Shown: positions 58,656-64,000 of the stretch, one piece after another
Numbering within the stretch: position 1 is the stretch's first letter
Layout of the letters: every line of letters starts with the position of its first letter
Source of the DNA: Marthasterias glacialis
Taxonomy: Eukaryota > Echinodermata > Asteroidea > Forcipulatida > Asteriidae
Length of the DNA: 64,000 nucleotides
Direction of reading: 5' to 3'
Assembly (NCBI GenBank): GCA_911728455.2
Contig: OU452231.1
Span: 9,020,963 to 9,084,962 of the forward strand
Made by a program: the position numbers and the translations under genes
Notes under the pieces: model-generated
Database searches by the model: none
What the model was told of the DNA's origin: nothing
The model's input: the letters and a program-made list of their open reading frames with translations, nothing else

Positions 58656-61600
58656 CACTACGGTCTCCTTCAGACGGATGTACACACACGAATTTCCTGT
58701 TAACACTGTCGGGTCAACGGCTTAATTAAGTGTAAGCTTTTAAAGTATCAAGTCAAAGTACATGCAGCCAAATTAGTCCTGTGCTATTTTGGTGCAAAGG
58801 TTACCAGCATTGTTCACCTACGAAGGCGGAACATGACAAAGACTGTGGACAGTGAATATAAAAACACAGGCGTCAAAAGAGTTGAACAGAATGTGTACCA
58901 GTGGAAAAACCATGCGTGTGTTCTTACTGAAGCATCGATTTGTATGATTCAAAAACTATTAGGCACATGATAAATCAGATGGCGGCAATAACCGACACTT
59001 TAATGTGTAGTAGGCGGCCGCCGATATATCTAGCTTCCTTGTAGAGTTTGGCGGCTGACTGACCTTTGAAGACGGCCCAGTTATCGGCCATGCACCTCTC
59101 TCTTGTCGACTGTTTTTGCCTTTAAACACAATTGATTAAGTGCTTGTTTTGTGCACAGAAATCAAAATAGGGAGCTCGGCTGCCGACGAAATGTCATAAA
59201 TCATTTAGATTTTAATGTGGTGATAATCAGGCCGCTCAAATAAACACGCATTGGATATAGGACATTGAATCATCAATAAAATCAATAAATATTTGTAATT
59301 GTTTTATTTTTTTCTTCTTCTTCTTCTTCTTCTTCTTCTTCTTGGTTGCTTGGTGTATTAAAGGGGCCACTCAGAATAACCAGAGTTTATAAATTTCGAT
59401 TTGTATTTTCGAAATTGTGGGAGTATGGGAGGGTCAAAAGAAATAATCGAAAATCGAAATTCAGTTTTCAATTAAAAATATTATTTAAAAAAAAAAGTAC
59501 TTTTCAACTACAAAGTAGCATGCTGGAAGCCAAGAAAAGCCATTGAAAACTGAGCTGGAAGAGCAATGATCAACATAAAATCTTCTTCATTGAGGCATCA
59601 CCTTGCTTTTCAGTGTATACAGTTTATTGACCAGTCAATCAATATGTACAAGTCAAAAATTAGGGCGGTGGGTAAATACAATTTCAAATGGCCCCTGATG
59701 GAAACAAGACGATGGGAAATAAATTCACTTTTCTAAAAAAAAAAATGTTTGATTCCTTTAAAAGATCATATTAAAAGGTGTTATCGTTCGATTGCTGCAA
59801 TAGATCTTTGAAATACTCAACAACAACAAAAAGGGAAACCTGCAGGTACCGTAACAACGGTCACGTTCTTAAAATAGTCTCGTTTCCTAGGACCCGGAGT
59901 ATTTCAAACTTACGGGCAGAAGTGCAAAATAAATTCCGAAACGATGATATAATGGTATGGACACAGTCGTGGAACTATACTTTCTCAACAGTGTCCACTT
60001 GAACGCGGGAAATTAAGCACATCTTTGTCTCGGTTGCCATGGTAACAGACATCAAACCTTCAGTTATACGCGGGCAAGTCTTCACGGCCATTTTCATTTT
60101 TTGCAATTGACGGATTGAAGCTAAATGAAGTAAAGTGTAAGTCTGTTATATTATTGGCACTAGCGGTCATCGTGAGGGGGAAAAAACGGGGATGGCATCA
60201 TCGGTCATTGGTGAAAATAATCACATCTCACTTTGATATCAGTGAAAATAATCTGCCAAATCTCGGACGTCATCGCACGGTTAATGCTAATGTACTCTTC
60301 GGAATACTGGAAGGAAATCGATCATTACGGTATCCGGGAAACGCCAACCATTTGCAAATATCACACTGACATTAATCAGGTAAATCACTTTAGTTTGTTA
60401 TTTTTTTTTTTTGTATCTTCCCCCTTTTTCGTTTTGAAGTTTCGAGCGAATGGCAAGTAAATAACGAGGCAGATTAATATGTTACTGAAGACGTGCAGAT
60501 TGGGGCATTGAAGTGATTGCGATAGTTATCACGGTGCTCCGCTTTAACTACTTGCTGATATGACGTTTGTCACACAGATGTTTAGCAATATGATGGAATA
60601 CCTTATTCACTTCGTTTACACAGCGCTCTAGACGATAAATGAGTTTGCCCGATTTGTATGCGAAGTCATTATTGAATTATGTATCCATGGACGGTGGAGT
60701 TCACCACCGTATTGTAAGATAGCCCCTGCGGTTGGGTTAACTCCATAACGAAATATTACAGAATCAAATTTCGAATGCCCAGCTTTTGAGAGATGTATTT
60801 ATATATTTATTTATTTATTCGTGTATTTATTTATGTATTGTTTTTGTGTGTGTGTTTTTTTTTTTTACATACAAGCAATGTAATAAATATATATTGATGT
60901 CAATGTGGTACAGAGTGCACTGTAACACAAGTGGGAACCAGCTAGAAATTCAACACAAACCAAAATGACGTTTCAGTCTGGTACCCATTTTGGTCACCTG
61001 ACCCAAACCGGTCAAGCTAAACTATTGACCCATCTCCTCTCCCCCTTTCTTCTGCTGACCACCCCAAAGAGTTAATCTGTTAGTGAAATACTAGGCGCAA
61101 ATATTATTCAGTCGAATAATAAAAAAAGGGGAAATTATTTGGATCTTACATTATTTGAATTCTGAATTTCAAAATGGAGAGGGCTTTGTTTGTATTTTGT
61201 AAGATTGTGCAAAAGGGTTGTTGACCTTCACTATGTACATGGTAGTTAGCTTGATCAGAATGCAACACATTACATTACTAACTGTATATTGCTCAGTTCT
61301 CCCAACGCATTTCTTTGGGGTTCAATGTGTAATTCTTGATACTAAGTCAAGCCTTCATTTCATTCTGCAGTATAATTTTTATTTACGTGGGTCTTGGTGT
61401 TTTTCCCAGAAAAAGCCCAGTCCATTTTTGCACCATTTTCCCACATGGATTTTTCCACTTTGAGCAGTGCGGGAAGTGCGTTTGTACAGTTCGTAATTAA
61501 ATTGTCGCCTGTCGTCTATCGCTCTATTATTGGTAAAAGTTCGTTAGAGACTGACTTTTGGATGAATTGATTATGGAATTATTCGTATTGAAGACAGCAC

Positions 61601-61956
61601 TTAGGAAGTCCCCAGATGCTGTTTGGCAATGGATCTGCCGTGGCTTGTATTGTCTTCCCCCCTAGAGAAAATCCTGAGAGTTGAGAAAATATGTCATAAT
61701 GTTTAAAGGCAGTATGGGGTCGACGTCGATGATGATATGGTCGACTGTGTGGGTTGCTGTGTTATGCTGAATGTAAGATGCGGAATAAGGAATCATTGCG
61801 TATATTGTTGTTGCACACACAACAAATTCCGCTTCAACAAAGAAAAAATGACCTTTTGCTGCAGCCAGTACGTATTTTTAAGTAAAATAACAAAAATCAG
61901 AAACGTGAACAAAACTCAATGTTCTTTCTAATAGGCTTGTATGACTTATACACTCA
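58656..61956. other. Mostly low-repeat stretch
   Basis: Simple repeats only: CTT units at 59311-59343 and TTTA units at about 60797-60837. Small frames without recognisable products. Confidence 0.4.
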
Positions 61957-62110
61957 AAAAAAAAACTCCCGGGTTAGAACTGACCCGGGTTCCCATTGGG
62001 CCTGACCCATTTTGGGGTCAGGCTGACCCGGAAACTGGTTAAAAATTGGGAATTTAAGTCGGATTCTGCGTCAGTTTGACCCGTTTCCGGGTCATTCTGA
62101 CACATATTCC
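61957..62110. mobile_element. GACCC-rich hairpin element, one clear end
   Basis: Starts TTATACACTCAAAAAAAAAA, similar to the TACACTCTAAAAA end of the MITE at 33508. It contains the hairpin CCTGACCCATTTTGGGGTCA-GG, followed by GACCCGGAAACTGG against CCGTTTCCGGGTC. No matching right terminus was found. Confidence 0.45.
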
Positions 62111-62335
62111 GCACTATGGGGCCTCGGGACACGGTATCCCGTTTAATTCTGGCCTAAGATGTATTAAAGTGTGGTGATTAAATGTGTAAAATACTTACAA
62201 TTTATGTAAATAGCAATGAAACAGTGAATCTGAAAGACGCAAATGTCACTGCTTTCAAAATAATCCGTCAACAATCTGGTAGAAGGTTGGTTTTTGTTCA
62301 AAACACACGCAGTGAAAATATATTCCCCGTGCTTA

Positions 62336-62680
62336 GTTAAAGCACATGGGCATCATTGGTAGTTGTCGAACACCTGTGTCCACACCTTATGTGACCCAAC
62401 ATATGGAAAATTAAGCTCAATCGATCATTGGGGTCACGGGAAAATAGTGAAAAAAATACATGTTTTCACTGTTTATAAAACATCGAGTTTTGGTCTCGCA
62501 AGATCAAAACTAATTGTTTCCCTCGTTTCTCAAAAACTATAGCATTTGAGGCAAAACATATTTCAAGGGAACTTTTCCACTATGACCATCCTTATACCAT
62601 ATAAGTTATGTGCAAATCTGTGGACATTTTATTTATTTATTTATTTTTAAATTATACCAATGTTGTGCACACCCTTTCAA
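62336..62680 (+). repeat. Dispersed repeat family E, copy 2, uninterrupted
   Basis: AAAGCACATGGGCATCATTG, TTAAGCTCAATCGATCATTG, GGGTCACGGGAAAATA, TTTTGGTCTCGCAAGATC, CTCAAAAACTATAGCATTTG, AAGGGAACTTTTCCACTATG and CTTATACCATATAAG follow copy 1 in order. It supplies the empty site for the 39244 insertion (CTCGTTTCTCAAAAAC at about 62523-62538). Confidence 0.7.
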
Positions 62681-63319
62681 AACCTAACCTTATTCACTGT
62701 TGCAAAAAGGCCTAAATAGTGTAAAGCTTTGCCAGCGAATAAATTTGTAAGCCACACACTTATTTCACCGGACTTCAGGTTTTCGCATTTCGGTTTGTTT
62801 GTTTTCTTTCTAAGCATCTTTATAAAGAAAAACATGTAAAAATCCGGTTATTATTTTTTTCTTCTTTTCTTTTCAAAGCACACATGTATACCCTTTTCTA
62901 CATAATCGGAGAAAGTGCCATTTATCACTGTGCCTAACGTACCGTTTATTACTCGAATTGTCTACGGGCTGAATAGGCACGAGTCATCATCGTACTTTCT
63001 GTCACAGACAGTTAGTTATAATAAACGCAAGTGTTAGCAAGCGTGGGCCTCTTCTTCTTTTTTCTGCTTCTTCTCCTTTTTCTTCTTGTTTCCACTTTTT
63101 CCTTAGTTTTTTTCTTCTTCTTTTCTTTTCTTTTGTTTTAAATATAGACACTGCAAGTCTCGGGCGACGGAACTTTTTACAGCCTTATAGAAATGGATTC
63201 ATACTTTTCTTTCTTCAGTTCCTTTGTCTTGCCGCTGTTTCTGGCCACAAAAAGACTTACAGATTTGTTCTATAATGTAAATTATAGCTTATAAATAATA
63301 AACGAAATTAACGACGGGA
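62681..63319. other. AT- and pyrimidine-rich stretch
   Basis: Long TTC/TTTC-rich patch at 63050-63138. No gene or named repeat. Confidence 0.45.
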
Positions 63320-63680
63320 AAGTGGGCGCAGCTCTGGTGTTTGTGAACAGCAGAGTGTGGGTTCGAGTCCCGGTCTTGACACTCGTGTCCGTAAGCAAGA
63401 CACTTAAACCATTATTGCTGCGTCCTTCCAATGAGACGTAGAGCCGTAGATCCCGTGTGTTGTGGAATGCATGTAAAAGAGCCAGTTACCCTAACCTTAT
63501 CGCTAAGAGAAGGGTTTCACCCTGGTGTTTCTGGTAGTGGTTGCTGAATGCGCTGCAGCACCTTGTAAACCCTTATAATGGGTCTCATAATTCAAAAACT
63601 TTAACAAAATAAAAAAATAAGCGCTTTGAGACGTCCGTGTATAGATAAAGCGCTATATGTGAAAAGTAATTATTATTACC
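63320..63680 (+). mobile_element. tRNA-related SINE, family C, near full length
   Basis: Head with box B GGTTCGAGTCC (63360-63370), then CGGTCTTGACACTCGTGTCC and GTAAGCAAGACACTTAAACC. The body has GATCCCGTGTGTTGTGGAAT, AGAGAAGGGTTTCACC, GCTGAATGCGCTGCAGCACC. The 3' region AATAAGCGCTTTGAGACGTC..AAAGCGCTATATGTG ends in TAATTATTATTACC. The GCGCTTTGAGA..GCGCTATAT tail type is widespread in invertebrate SINEs. Confidence 0.85.
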
Positions 63681-64000
63681 ATTTTCCCTTCTGGATGTCC
63701 AGTCATTGTACCGATTAATAGTTTTATTTTATTTATTTGTTTCCTTTTTTATTTATTTTATTTTTCTTCTGACAAGCTTTGTGTGGAGCGGTTCGACGGA
63801 GAAATGTAGAATTATTAGAAGTGCTCTTTATTTCCCGTTGTTTATTTCAACTCAATTCATTTAAAACGGAATATTTCCAATAATAACAATCCAGTGAAGA
63901 AGAGAGAGAGGGCATTACAAACGATGTCACTGTACTCCACTGGCTATTACAATCGACTCCAGAGAGCGGAACGTTTATCGATAGCTTGGCTTTCAGAAGA
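63681..64000. other. Unannotated right edge
   Basis: TTTATT-rich patch at 63722-63765 and an AGAG patch at 63899-63910. Nothing else seen. Confidence 0.4.

Noticed and set aside
59358-59703. Possible MITE between AAGGGGCCACTC and AAATGGCCCCT
   Set aside because: Only about eight bases are truly inverted, with no further complementarity.

Overview
This 64 kb window reads as AT-rich non-coding DNA from a marine invertebrate nuclear genome. I recognise no complete protein-coding gene, rRNA gene, functional tRNA gene, CRISPR array or bacterial operon. The best guess is an echinoderm, most likely a sea star. That guess rests on the look of the dispersed repeats: several tRNA-headed SINE families with a block resembling CTTGTGTCCTTGAGCAAGACACTT, short foldback/MITE families, and Penelope-type fragments with a hammerhead-like motif. 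It is recall plus inference, not a database result. Nearly all open reading frames above 60 codons look like chance, or are translations of SINEs, minisatellites and homopolymer runs.

Layout. 1-2 kb: low-repeat sequence with one weak terminal-exon candidate. 2-13 kb: a SINE with box A and box B, a 103 bp MITE, the first copy of a hairpin-led repeat, a weak TATA/initiator/donor arrangement near 4.76-4.81 kb, two copies of SINE family B, an exon-like island at 8.38-8.54 kb, a possible DNA element at 10.4 kb, an inverted pair of Penelope-type fragments at 11.7 kb and a family C SINE at 11.8-12.2 kb. 12.7-14 kb: a cluster of foldback elements, one interrupted by a second element. 16-21 kb: three tRNA-headed SINE copies or fragments, another foldback and a minus-strand copy of the hairpin-led repeat. 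21.3-23.7 kb: long TTG/CTG arrays. 24-30 kb: mostly low-repeat, with a GC-richer block at 26.3-27.4 kb that might be promoter-associated. 30-34 kb: a minisatellite with a 56 bp higher-order unit, a 32 bp tandem repeat, a self-complementary MITE and a 95 bp duplication. 38-43 kb: Penelope-type fragments, two more hairpin-repeat copies, a repeat interrupted by a 100 bp insertion, a SINE and the 3' end of a LINE. 44-51 kb: a foldback, a long AAAC array, two SINEs and one of two diverged paralogous segments. 52-55 kb: a foldback and a duplication whose halves differ in orientation and carry nested insertions. 55-64 kb: mostly low-repeat, with the second paralogous segment, a second copy of the interrupted repeat and a full-length SINE.

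No set of genes here works together. The interest lies in mobile-element history. Two insertions can be dated relative to their hosts because a related empty site is also present. One diverged pair of segments 8.3 kb apart might be either an old repeat or duplicated regulatory DNA. I did not find a convincing undescribed biological system.
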